Shown piece after piece: positions 18,697-26,021 of a stretch of 64,000 nt of DNA. The DNA is from Bacillota bacterium (GTDB taxonomy: Bacteria > Bacillota > Ch66 > Ch109). The DNA lies in assembly GCA_013178275.1 (NCBI GenBank), contig JABLWZ010000006.1:248001-312000 (forward strand). The letters are read 5' to 3'. The notes below the pieces were generated by a model. It worked only from the letters and a program-made list of their open reading frames with translations, had not been told where the DNA came from and searched no databases. Position 1 is the stretch's first letter. Each line of letters opens with the position of its first letter. Position numbers and translations under genes: made by a program.

Positions 18697-19473
18697 TCAA
18701 TACACACTGTTTATCAACAACTTGTCGCTTAGCATCGGGTTCCCGTTGGGGGTCTGGCTGCGGCTGATAAAACTCATCAGGAACAGCAGCTGGCTGTCGT
18801 TGGGATTCAGGGCGGCGGACTGGATCAGCTCCTCCAGCGCCTTCTCCTTGTCGAAGGGCATGTAGGCCATACCCTCTAAGAGGGGTCCCCGGTAATCCTG
18901 GGGAGCCGCCTGCTTGACCTCCTCGGAGGTCTCGATGGCCTCCGGCAGTTTCATCTGAACCAGCGAGGTGTTCGCTGAAGACAGCAGCTGTTCGACCGGT
19001 TGCTTCCTGATCGTAAAGACTATCTGCATGGTTTCGCTCAAGGTCTTGCCGGTTTTGGACTTCAGCGCCCCGACAAACAGGTAATAGGTAGCCCCCGCCT
19101 CCCATTCGGTCAATGGCGCCACCGAAACCATGTTGTTGAACTGGGGAAGGATGGATACAACCGTCGGCGCCCTCACGGCCCCGAGCGGGTCTTTACCGAC
19201 GTATATCAGCGGTGGGTCGGTCTGGTCTATCTCTTCGCTGAAAACTATCGTCCAGATCTTGTTTTCGAGTACATCCTGATACTCATTGGGCTTGTTTATG
19301 GTAGCGGTCTGGGTCTCCCGATCGTCGGCCACCGAAAGCGGGACTCCCCCGGTCGGAGCGGGTGGTGTGGATCCGCCCGTCGGGGTATCGGCCCCGTAGG
19401 CCGCGGCAGATGCATATACCAGGACCAGGGCCGCTGCAACAGCTGCAATAAGAGTGGTTAAGCCTTTACGCAT
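18697..19473 (-). CDS. Secreted protein with SbsA/Big_5-like Ig domain
   Basis: A 258-aa protein with a signal peptide (MRKGLTTLIAAVAAALVLVY, cleaved near AYGAD). A Pro/Thr/Gly linker is followed by an Ig-like domain (residues about 70-155; IWTIVFSEEIDQTDPPLIYV, ATYYLFVGALKSKTGKTLSE) of the SbsA/Big_5 'bacterial Ig-like, cell-surface' kind. The C-terminal part has TPR-like helices (ALEELIQSAALNPNDSQLLF). It overlaps the end of the racemase gene by 8 bases and precedes the receptor gene by 37 bases. It probably acts outside the membrane, perhaps with the receptor. The exact role is unknown. Confidence 0.72.
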   Translation of the reverse strand: MRKGLTTLIAAVAAALVLVYASAAAYGADTPTGGSTPPAPTGGVPLSVADDRETQTATINKPNEYQDVLENKIWTIVFSEEIDQTDPPLIYVGKDPLGAVRAPTVVSILPQFNNMVSVAPLTEWEAGATYYLFVGALKSKTGKTLSETMQIVFTIRKQPVEQLLSSANTSLVQMKLPEAIETSEEVKQAAPQDYRGPLLEGMAYMPFDKEKALEELIQSAALNPNDSQLLFLMSFISRSQTPNGNPMLSDKLLINSVY

Positions 19474-20677
19474 GTTTGGCCTCCTGGTCGCGAGTCCCCT
19501 CGTGTTTGCCGATGTCAGTCACCAGGCGCTGGTAGTCCAAACCTTTAACCTCCCGGCCGTTTTCCAGGTATACCCGGGGCAGTTTTCGATTCAGCAGGCA
19601 CAGGCAGTCACAGTTATCGAGGCTGACGCCGGTCTTGCCGGCTATCTCCTCCGCCAGGATCTTTTCATTCCCCTGCTCACCGATAATAATGACCTCGTCC
19701 CCCACTTCCACCCCTGGGATATGGGTCACGTCGACCATGAAGTGGTTCATGCAGACCCGGCCTAGCATGGGAGCCCTCGTCCCCCTGATTATTACCTCGC
19801 CGTCCTTTATAAAATGCAGAAAGAAGGCGTCCGAGTATCCCATGGGAACTGTCGCGATCAGGACCGGGCGGTCGGTAGTGAAGGACCATCCGTAACCGCC
19901 TTTAAACCCGTTTTCGACGGGTTTGATGCCGACTATCCTGGTTTTAAGCTGCATGACCGGCCTGGTCCCGGCGTCGGCCAGTTCGTTGTTGCTCTTCAGA
20001 CCGTAAAGCACGATCCCGGCCCTGACCATCCCGAACTCGGCCCCCGGGAACTTCAGTACCGACGGGCTGCTCAGGAGATGGATCAGCGGGGCGCTGACAC
20101 CTCTCGCCTCCAGTTCCCGCAGTCCCTGCTGGAAGATAGCGAGCTGCTCCTCCGCCTCCTCCCTGGTGCCCCCGTACATCGATGTCAGGTGGGAATAGAT
20201 CCCCTCCACCTCGACGTAATCGCTTTTTTTCAGGGCAGTCACCAGCTTCGGCAGGTCTTTGACCATCAGGCCCGAGTCGCCCATCCCGGTGTCTATCTTT
20301 ACGTGGACCTTGACCTTCTGCCTTCGGCGTCGGGCGATCGAGTTTATGGTTTTTAAAATGGCGAAATTGCTGATGGTGGGGGTCAGGCCGTTGCCTATCG
20401 CGATGCTGGCGTTCTCCGGCAGTATCTCGTTTAAAACTAAAATGGGGGCATTAATCCCATCGAGTCTGAGTTCCAGCCCCTCTTCGACCGATGCCACCGC
20501 CAGGGCATCCACACCGTTGCGCAGAAGGCACCAGGACATCACCAGTATCCCGTGCCCATAGGCGTCAGACTTCACCACCGCCATTATCTTGGTCTCTTTC
20601 CGCAGGCAGTTTCGAAGGTAAAGAAGGTTTTCCCGCAGGCGATCGAGGTTTAACTCCATCCAGAGCTGATTCTTCAT
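19466..20677 (-). CDS. alr: Alanine racemase (PLP enzyme)
   Basis: A 403-aa fold-type III PLP enzyme. The PLP lysine motif is MAVVKSDAYGHG (residues 32-43). VHVKIDTGMGDSG, EFGMVRAGIVLYG, the GYSDAF segment carrying the catalytic tyrosine and GRVCMNHFMVDVT all fit the family. It interconverts L- and D-alanine for peptidoglycan; some homologues act on serine or other amino acids. It is the first gene of the left eCIS transcription unit, divergent from the vWA gene, and overlaps the next gene by 8 bases. A racemase inside an injection-system operon is unusual; the genome may have another alr for general wall synthesis. Confidence 0.9.
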   Translation of the reverse strand: MKNQLWMELNLDRLRENLLYLRNCLRKETKIMAVVKSDAYGHGILVMSWCLLRNGVDALAVASVEEGLELRLDGINAPILVLNEILPENASIAIGNGLTPTISNFAILKTINSIARRRRQKVKVHVKIDTGMGDSGLMVKDLPKLVTALKKSDYVEVEGIYSHLTSMYGGTREEAEEQLAIFQQGLRELEARGVSAPLIHLLSSPSVLKFPGAEFGMVRAGIVLYGLKSNNELADAGTRPVMQLKTRIVGIKPVENGFKGGYGWSFTTDRPVLIATVPMGYSDAFFLHFIKDGEVIIRGTRAPMLGRVCMNHFMVDVTHIPGVEVGDEVIIIGEQGNEKILAEEIAGKTGVSLDNCDCLCLLNRKLPRVYLENGREVKGLDYQRLVTDIGKHEGTRDQEAKHA

Positions 20678-20877
20678 CGGTACCCCATCTAGTAAAATAC
20701 TAATAAATCAGATTACCCGAATTGGTTGTTTTTTGGTATTTTGAAAAATTTCTCTATAAATGTCTAAATTCCTGCTAAAGTTCTCCATTTGTTTTTACTT
20801 TTAAACAAAATTTAACATATTAAATAAATAATTTATTTTATTACGACAGAACTTAATATATTTTTCTGAAGGAAAAA
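20678..20877. promoter_or_regulatory. AT-rich divergent promoter region
   Basis: About 200 bases, strikingly AT-rich against the GC-rich surroundings, between the minus-strand racemase gene and the plus-strand vWA gene. Both directions need promoters here. A possible plus-strand pair is TTTACT (near 20794) with an ATATTA-like box about 17 bases later; no single pair is convincing. Such AT-rich tracts are common binding places for transcription factors or nucleoid proteins. Confidence 0.5.
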
Positions 20878-21771
20878 TTGCCCGGAAAAAGAAATACAAG
20901 TGTTTATCAAAGCTTGGATTGGGAGGGCGTAAACTTGGCTTACCATGCAGAGATCAGCCGAAGCAACCCCGCATGCATTTTATTCCTGATAGACCAGTCG
21001 GGTTCCATGGCCGACCCTTGGAGCGGCGGCCGGGAAAAAAACAAGTCGGATGAACTGGCCCTGATAATCAACCGGCTGCTGCGGGAGCTTTGCATCAGCA
21101 GCGCAAGGGCCGAAGGCGTGAGGGACTATTTTAATGTCGGGGTCATTGGATACGGCTCCCAGGTAGGGCCAGCCTTTTCGGGCCCGCTAGCGGGCCGGGA
21201 GATGGTTCCCATCAGCGAGGTCGCTCTCTCACCGGACCGGGTCGAGGATATAATCAAGAAAACCGAGGATGGGGCCGGAGGAATAGTGGACCAGACCATC
21301 AGGCTGCCCATCTGGTTCGATCCCGTTTCCAGCGGCGGGACCCCGATGTGCCAAGCCCTCGGTCACGCGTACAGCATAACCGAGAGGTGGCTGGCTAAAA
21401 ACCAGAACAGCTTTCCACCCATTGTAATCAATATCACCGACGGCGAGTCCACTGACGGCGACCCGGTCGCCGCCGCCAGCCGGATCCGGGAGCTGGCGAA
21501 CAATGACGGCAACGTCCTGCTGTTCAACATCCATATCTCCGCCCAGGGTGGGGAGCCCGAGATGTTCCCCGATGACGAGCAGCAGCTCCGGGATGAGTTC
21601 GCCCGGACCTTGTTCCTGATGTCCAGTCCCCTGCCCGAAAGCATGATAGCCCAGGCCCGGCGGGAAGGGTTCAAGGTTTCCGGTTCGTCCCGCGGCTTTG
21701 TTTTCAACTCGGATATAATCGGGGTGATCCGTTTCCTGGAGATCGGCACCAAGCCGAGCAACTTGCGTTAA
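20878..21771 (+). CDS. von Willebrand factor A domain protein (TerY-like)
   Basis: A 297-aa protein whose whole length is one vWA domain. The metal-ion site starts with IDQSGSM (D39-S41-S43), followed by the SSGGTP threonine loop and NITDGESTDGD. The opening TTG at 20878 is preceded by GAAGGA. Proteins of this kind (TerY type) occur with a PP2C phosphatase and a protein kinase in a conserved triad; the next two plus-strand genes are exactly these. The vWA protein probably acts as a scaffold or as a phosphorylation target. It is followed by the phosphatase gene after 9 bases. Confidence 0.88.
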   Translation: MPGKRNTSVYQSLDWEGVNLAYHAEISRSNPACILFLIDQSGSMADPWSGGREKNKSDELALIINRLLRELCISSARAEGVRDYFNVGVIGYGSQVGPAFSGPLAGREMVPISEVALSPDRVEDIIKKTEDGAGGIVDQTIRLPIWFDPVSSGGTPMCQALGHAYSITERWLAKNQNSFPPIVINITDGESTDGDPVAAASRIRELANNDGNVLLFNIHISAQGGEPEMFPDDEQQLRDEFARTLFLMSSPLPESMIAQARREGFKVSGSSRGFVFNSDIIGVIRFLEIGTKPSNLR

Positions 21772-21780
21772 GGCGGCGAG

Positions 21781-22584
21781 ATGATAGTCACGTCCGCCTC
21801 GTTCTGTCTGCCCAAACAGGGCAACCCCGCTGAGGAAAACGAAGACGCCTGCTACCCCACCCGGGACGGCGAGAGGCAGGGGCCGCTCCTGAAGCTCGCG
21901 GTCGCGGACGGCGCCACTGTGACCCTCCTGAGCCGGCAGTGGGCCCGGCTGCTGGTGAAGACCTTCGCCACCCGAGGCTGGGACACCCCGGACCAGTTCC
22001 TGGCCGCCAGCTACCGCTCGTGGGAGCGGTGGACCGCGTACTACTTCAGAAAAAGAGAACAGGGCGATCGGCCCATCGCCTGGTTCGAAGAACCCGGGCT
22101 CTCCGAGGGCGCCTTCTCCACCCTGCTGGGGGTGACCCTCCGGGACGACGGCACGGATCTGGCCGGGAGTTACACCGTCGTAGCGGTGGGTGACAGCTGC
22201 CTGTTTCAGATCCGCGACGGTGAACTGATAATGAGCTTCCCCCACGAATCTTCCGGCGGTTTCCCCTCCAGGCCGTACCTGATCTCCAGCCGGCCCGAAA
22301 AGAACAGCGGTTTAAGAGAGAACCTGGCCTGCTGCAGCGGGGAATGGCGGTTTAACGACCGGTTCCTTTTAATGACCGACGCCCTCGCCAACTGGTTCAT
22401 TGGGCGTTACGAGGCGGGGGAAAGGCCCTGGGAGGTTCTGCGGCTTCTGACCGGGCAGGACGGTCCCCTGGGTTTTCGCCGCTGGATAACAGAACAGCGG
22501 GAAGCGAGAACCATCCGCAACGACGACGTCACCCTGATTTCTGTGCTCATGGGTGAAGAAGATGAAAACCATGTTCTGGCCTAG
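21781..22584 (+). CDS. PP2C-type serine/threonine phosphatase
   Basis: A 267-aa PP2C-like protein. Metal-binding motifs are visible: NEDACY (N20-D22), AVADGAT, AVGDSCLF, LMTDALANW and the C-terminal RNDDVTLI. The usual 'DG.gg' is DGAT, and the 'TDG' is TDA, as seen in the TerY-associated PP2C subgroup. It should remove phosphate from targets of the downstream kinase. The kinase gene overlaps its end by 23-32 bases, so the two are translationally coupled. Confidence 0.85.
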   Translation: MIVTSASFCLPKQGNPAEENEDACYPTRDGERQGPLLKLAVADGATVTLLSRQWARLLVKTFATRGWDTPDQFLAASYRSWERWTAYYFRKREQGDRPIAWFEEPGLSEGAFSTLLGVTLRDDGTDLAGSYTVVAVGDSCLFQIRDGELIMSFPHESSGGFPSRPYLISSRPEKNSGLRENLACCSGEWRFNDRFLLMTDALANWFIGRYEAGERPWEVLRLLTGQDGPLGFRRWITEQREARTIRNDDVTLISVLMGEEDENHVLA

Positions 22585-23728
22585 CAACACCGATTACCAG
22601 GATGCTGTGCAAAACCCGGCGCTCTGTTTCTCCGACCCCGAACTCATGCGCGGGGTCCTGGTGCTGGACAGCCTCGGCCTGCCGCGACCCGTCAACGGTT
22701 ACTTCTCGACCGTCTACCAGCTGGACTGCGGGACCAAAAAGTACGCCGTCAAGTGCTTCCTGAAGTACCTTCCCGACCGGGAGAAAAGGTATTCCAAGAT
22801 CAGCCGCTACCTGAAGGCCCGGCGGCTCTCCTTTATGGTCGACTTCGAGTTCCTGCGGGAGGGCATCAAGGTCCAGGGGCGATGGTTCCCGGTCCTGAAG
22901 ATGGAGTGGGTCGAGGGGGAGCACCTGAACTGCTTCGTCGAGAGGAACCTGTCCCGGCCGAGGGTCATATGGGAACTGGCGCAGTCCTTCCTGGGGGTGG
23001 CGCAGGAACTGAAGCGGAACTCGATCGCTCACGGGGACCTGCAGCATGGAAACATCCTGGTGGTCGGGGGAGGGATCAAGCTGATCGACTACGACGGGAT
23101 GTTCATCCCCGCCTTCAAGGGGATGAGGAGCGACGAGGTAGGACACCGCAACTACCAGCACCCCTACCGCGGGGAAAAGGACTTCGGTTCCTATATGGAC
23201 CACTTCTCCTCCCTGGTCATCTACCTGTCACTCCTCGCGGTCAGCATCAACCCCACCCTGTGGAAGCGTCACGGAGGCGGAGAGGAGAACCTGCTTTTCA
23301 GGAAAGAGGACTTCACCCGGTCGGACCAGTCCCCGCTGCTGCACGAGCTGAACGATATCCGGGACGGCACCGTCCGCTCGTTGTGCGCCTCCCTGAAGTC
23401 CTTCGCGCTGGTGACCGACCTCTGCCGGATACCGCCCCTGGACTTCAAGCGGCTGCAGGGTATCGAGACCCCCGCTCCAGAGGCCCTTATCCCCGAGTGG
23501 CTGCAGGGTTACGTCCGACTAGAAGCGGCAACGAAAAAAGCCCCCTCCGGGGGAACCCACCGGGAGGCTTTTCTGGACGGTTCCAGGGAACCGGCATCGA
23601 TCATCGCCGGCATTGAGAACTACCTCAAAGCCCACCGCTTACCGTTTTTCCTGCTGCTGGGCCTGTTCATCTTCTTCGTGGCCCTGGGAGCCTTCGAGCT
23701 GCTCAACACCTCCGCTGTTTTCAGGTGA
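22553..23728 (+). CDS. Membrane-anchored protein kinase-like protein
   Basis: A 391-aa protein with a protein-kinase fold: glycine-rich loop NGYFSTVYQ (about 48-56), VAIK-like lysine in YAVKCF (K67), catalytic loop HGDLQHGN (H160, D162, N167) and a DFG-equivalent DYDG (179-182). The HGDL form in place of HRDL is common in bacterial atypical kinases. A single membrane helix near residues 350-375 (FFLLLGLFIFFVALGAFELL) is close to the C-terminus. The start is GTG at 22553 or ATG at 22562. It completes the vWA-PP2C-kinase triad and ends 7 bases before the convergent PAAR gene. A phosphorylation switch for the injection system is inferred from location, as in type VI secretion. Confidence 0.85.
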   Translation: MKKMKTMFWPSNTDYQDAVQNPALCFSDPELMRGVLVLDSLGLPRPVNGYFSTVYQLDCGTKKYAVKCFLKYLPDREKRYSKISRYLKARRLSFMVDFEFLREGIKVQGRWFPVLKMEWVEGEHLNCFVERNLSRPRVIWELAQSFLGVAQELKRNSIAHGDLQHGNILVVGGGIKLIDYDGMFIPAFKGMRSDEVGHRNYQHPYRGEKDFGSYMDHFSSLVIYLSLLAVSINPTLWKRHGGGEENLLFRKEDFTRSDQSPLLHELNDIRDGTVRSLCASLKSFALVTDLCRIPPLDFKRLQGIETPAPEALIPEWLQGYVRLEAATKKAPSGGTHREAFLDGSREPASIIAGIENYLKAHRLPFFLLLGLFIFFVALGAFELLNTSAVFR

Positions 23729-23735
23729 GACCGCG

Positions 23736-24137
23736 CTAACCCATCAACACCGTACCGACGGCCATCACCACCCCGGTAGGCAGGTCCACCGGGTCGTTGC
23801 AGGTCATGGCCATGTCCCCCATCCGGGCGGCCTGCTTGCCGTTTATCTTGACCCGGAAGCTCCCCATCTTGATGGTCGCCTTGTTTGAGGGCGACTTCAG
23901 GAAGGACGTCCCCGGCGGCATCGGGAAGTGGGAGGGTTTATTGGTGGCGGTGCTGTTCACCGTGGCAGCCGGCTTCCCCATAATCTTTACGTTGCTGCTC
24001 AACCCGTTGTCGATCATGCCGAAGAATGGGTGGGGCAGCGGAGTCGGTATGGGCGGTGCCGGGGGCGCGGGCACCATCACGATGTGGATGTCGACTCCCA
24101 CTACGAAATCTCCTTTTTTTGCTGCTGGCTGCGGCAT
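23736..24137 (-). CDS. PAAR-like spike tip protein (Pvc10 type)
   Basis: A 133-aa protein of the PAAR-like DUF4150 type: GDFVVGVDIHIVMVPAPPAP, PHPFFGMIDNGLSSNVKIMG and KPAATVNSTATNKP, then KINGKQAARMGDMAMTCND, containing the typical G.pAa..gd pattern repeated along the cone. It should sharpen the gp5-like spike encoded at 5109-5831. It is separated from the baseplate genes by 18 kb, which is unusual since Pvc10 normally lies beside the spike genes. Confidence 0.88.
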   Translation of the reverse strand: MPQPAAKKGDFVVGVDIHIVMVPAPPAPPIPTPLPHPFFGMIDNGLSSNVKIMGKPAATVNSTATNKPSHFPMPPGTSFLKSPSNKATIKMGSFRVKINGKQAARMGDMAMTCNDPVDLPTGVVMAVGTVLMG

Positions 24138-24153
24138 ACTCTCCCGCCTCCTT

Positions 24154-25188
24154 CTATTCTTCCGGGGGTTCTTCCTCGATTCCCTTCGGTTCTTCCATCT
24201 CTTCCTGCTTTTGCTTCTTCTCGGCGTCCTTCTTCTGCTGTTCGGGTTCGGCCTGGTAGTGTCTCAGGTCCTTGCCCCCGGGCAGGGTGGTCAGCACCAG
24301 GTTGTTGACCCCGACCTTGCTGGTGGTGGTGGTGGCGCTGGCATAAACCTTTTCCTTATACGCAACCCGGATGTGGTAGACTTCCGATTCCGGGTCTGTC
24401 CAGGCATCTTTTACACATCCCAGGACCAGCTTCTTCTTGCCCTCGTCGGACAGCTTGTTGTAGTGGTCGAAGTCGGTCTCCTCGGTGATGTCCAGCAGGA
24501 TCATGGTCTCGTTCTCTTTCAGGTCGAACCCCTGGTTGTTCTTCCCACTGATCACCGTGACCTTTACCCGCTCCGTTATCGCGGCCATCATCATGCCTTC
24601 CTTGCTGCCCTCATCGCTGGCGTCCGCGGCCAGGGCCTGCTGGAACTCCCTCCTGGCCAGTTCGTACTCGCCCAGCTTTATGTAGCACCAGCCCCGCAGG
24701 GTAAGCGCCTCGGTGTTGTTGGGGTCCATCTCGAGCGCCCGGGTCAGGTCCCGTATCGCCTCGGCGTATTTACCCAGCTCGTAGTAGGCCCGAGCGCGTG
24801 CGATGTAGACCTCCGGGCTGTCTTCCCCCATCGCGATGGCCCGGGTGAAGCAGACCACGGCGTTGCCGAACGACCTCTGGTTGAGGTAGTTCTGGCCCCG
24901 GGAGAACTGCCCCGTGGCCTCCAACTGGGCCTTCATCACGGTCCCCAGCAGCCCGGAAAGCGACAGGCCGGCCTCCAGGTCCGACTGCACCTGGTGCGGC
25001 TTGATCACCCCCGCGGCGATCATCTTCAGGACCACCCGGTTGCCCATGATGGACTGCAGCTGCAGTATGGTGTCGGGGAGGGCATCCCCGTAGGCGTTCG
25101 TCCTGGGGACGTGCTTGGCGGCCTCGGGTTTCAGCTTCTCCCGTTCCTTCTCTTTTAACTTTTGAGGGTCCGCTAATTCAGCCGCCAT
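24154..25188 (-). CDS. TPR protein with eCIS 'LQxxxGN' motif
   Basis: A 344-aa protein. Near residue 45 is LQSIMGNRVVLKMI, closely like the LQRTLGNQGVQRIL motif of the DUF4157 protein encoded upstream. Residues about 95-200 are three to four TPR repeats (GQNYLNQRSFGNAVVCFTRA, EVYIARARAYYELGKYAEAI, TEALTLRGWCYIKLGEYELA). The C-terminal part is a beta-rich segment and ends with an acidic Lys/Glu/Gln tail. The ATG has GGAGAGG upstream. It may be a chaperone or adaptor that loads a protein onto the machine; this is inferred from the TPRs and the shared motif. Confidence 0.72.
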   Translation of the reverse strand: MAAELADPQKLKEKEREKLKPEAAKHVPRTNAYGDALPDTILQLQSIMGNRVVLKMIAAGVIKPHQVQSDLEAGLSLSGLLGTVMKAQLEATGQFSRGQNYLNQRSFGNAVVCFTRAIAMGEDSPEVYIARARAYYELGKYAEAIRDLTRALEMDPNNTEALTLRGWCYIKLGEYELARREFQQALAADASDEGSKEGMMMAAITERVKVTVISGKNNQGFDLKENETMILLDITEETDFDHYNKLSDEGKKKLVLGCVKDAWTDPESEVYHIRVAYKEKVYASATTTTSKVGVNNLVLTTLPGGKDLRHYQAEPEQQKKDAEKKQKQEEMEEPKGIEEEPPEE

Positions 25189-25203
25189 ATTCCCTCTCCA
25201 CTG

Positions 25204-26004
25204 TCACCAGGAGAACACCCCCAGGTTGGTGGTATTCGCCTCCGATACCTCGGTCTCCTTCCCCCACACCCGGTCCGTCCCCTTAAACTCCAGCCGCACC
25301 CTGCAGCCCTCCTGCTTCAGGCCCCGGAAGTAAACCGCCAGCTCGCCCCGCTCGTCGGTCCGGGTATCGACCACCGGGAGCAGCAGGGTCTTGGCGCCGC
25401 ACTCGGATTTCAGGGGCTCCGCCAGTCTGTACCGCCCCTCCTCCTTCACCGCGCCGGCCACCTGTATGTATTCGGCCTCTTCGCCCGATTTTTCCTTCAA
25501 TAAGAATATGTCATTGACCGAGATGATCCCGCTCGCGTTGGCCACGCCTATCTCACGTTCGCCCGCCCCGCAGCCGTCGCGCGACACCCGGGCCCGCGCA
25601 GAGTTCTCGGAAAGCATCACCGCTCTCACCCTTACTCCACCCGCGGGCCTCCCCTCCTCGTCCCTCAGTCCCCCCCGGATAAGGGCCGCTCCCTCGGGGA
25701 AAGGATAGAAGGACCTGGGTCTCAGCGATACGTAGAGCACCCCTTCAGGGTCGTCGATGGCGTCCAGGTTTACATCCAGGGTTTCTTCGAAAAATATGTC
25801 GGACCTGATGGACAGGCGGCAGGAGCCTCCCGGCAGGTCGGTGAAAACATAGTAACCCTCGGGTTTGGGCACCGGCCTGCGGACCACCTTGTCCTCCAGG
25901 GTCAGGGAGAACTTGCCCCTTTTGCAGGCCTCTCCCGTGTAGTCGTCTATCAGGCAGACCACCAGGGAAGCCACGATCCTTACCTTGCTCAGAGTTGCCG
26001 CCAT
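25204..26004 (-). CDS. Carboxypeptidase-regulatory-like beta-sandwich protein
   Basis: About 266 aa with no known enzyme motif. Two Ig/transthyretin-like sections are visible: residues about 10-90 (YVFTDLPGGSCRLSIRSDIF is a carboxypeptidase-regulatory-like turn) and about 105-200 (GGLRDEEGRPAGGVRVRAVM). Similar small beta-sandwich proteins occur beside the AAA+ gene in many eCIS loci and may be particle surface or cap parts. ATG at 26004 (AGGGG 5 bases upstream) was chosen; in-frame TTG at 26025 and ATG at 26022 overlap the ATPase stop. Function unknown. Confidence 0.68.
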   Translation of the reverse strand: MAATLSKVRIVASLVVCLIDDYTGEACKRGKFSLTLEDKVVRRPVPKPEGYYVFTDLPGGSCRLSIRSDIFFEETLDVNLDAIDDPEGVLYVSLRPRSFYPFPEGAALIRGGLRDEEGRPAGGVRVRAVMLSENSARARVSRDGCGAGEREIGVANASGIISVNDIFLLKEKSGEEAEYIQVAGAVKEEGRYRLAEPLKSECGAKTLLLPVVDTRTDERGELAVYFRGLKQEGCRVRLEFKGTDRVWGKETEVSEANTTNLGVFSW

Positions 26005-26021
26005 CTCATCCCCTACTCTCA

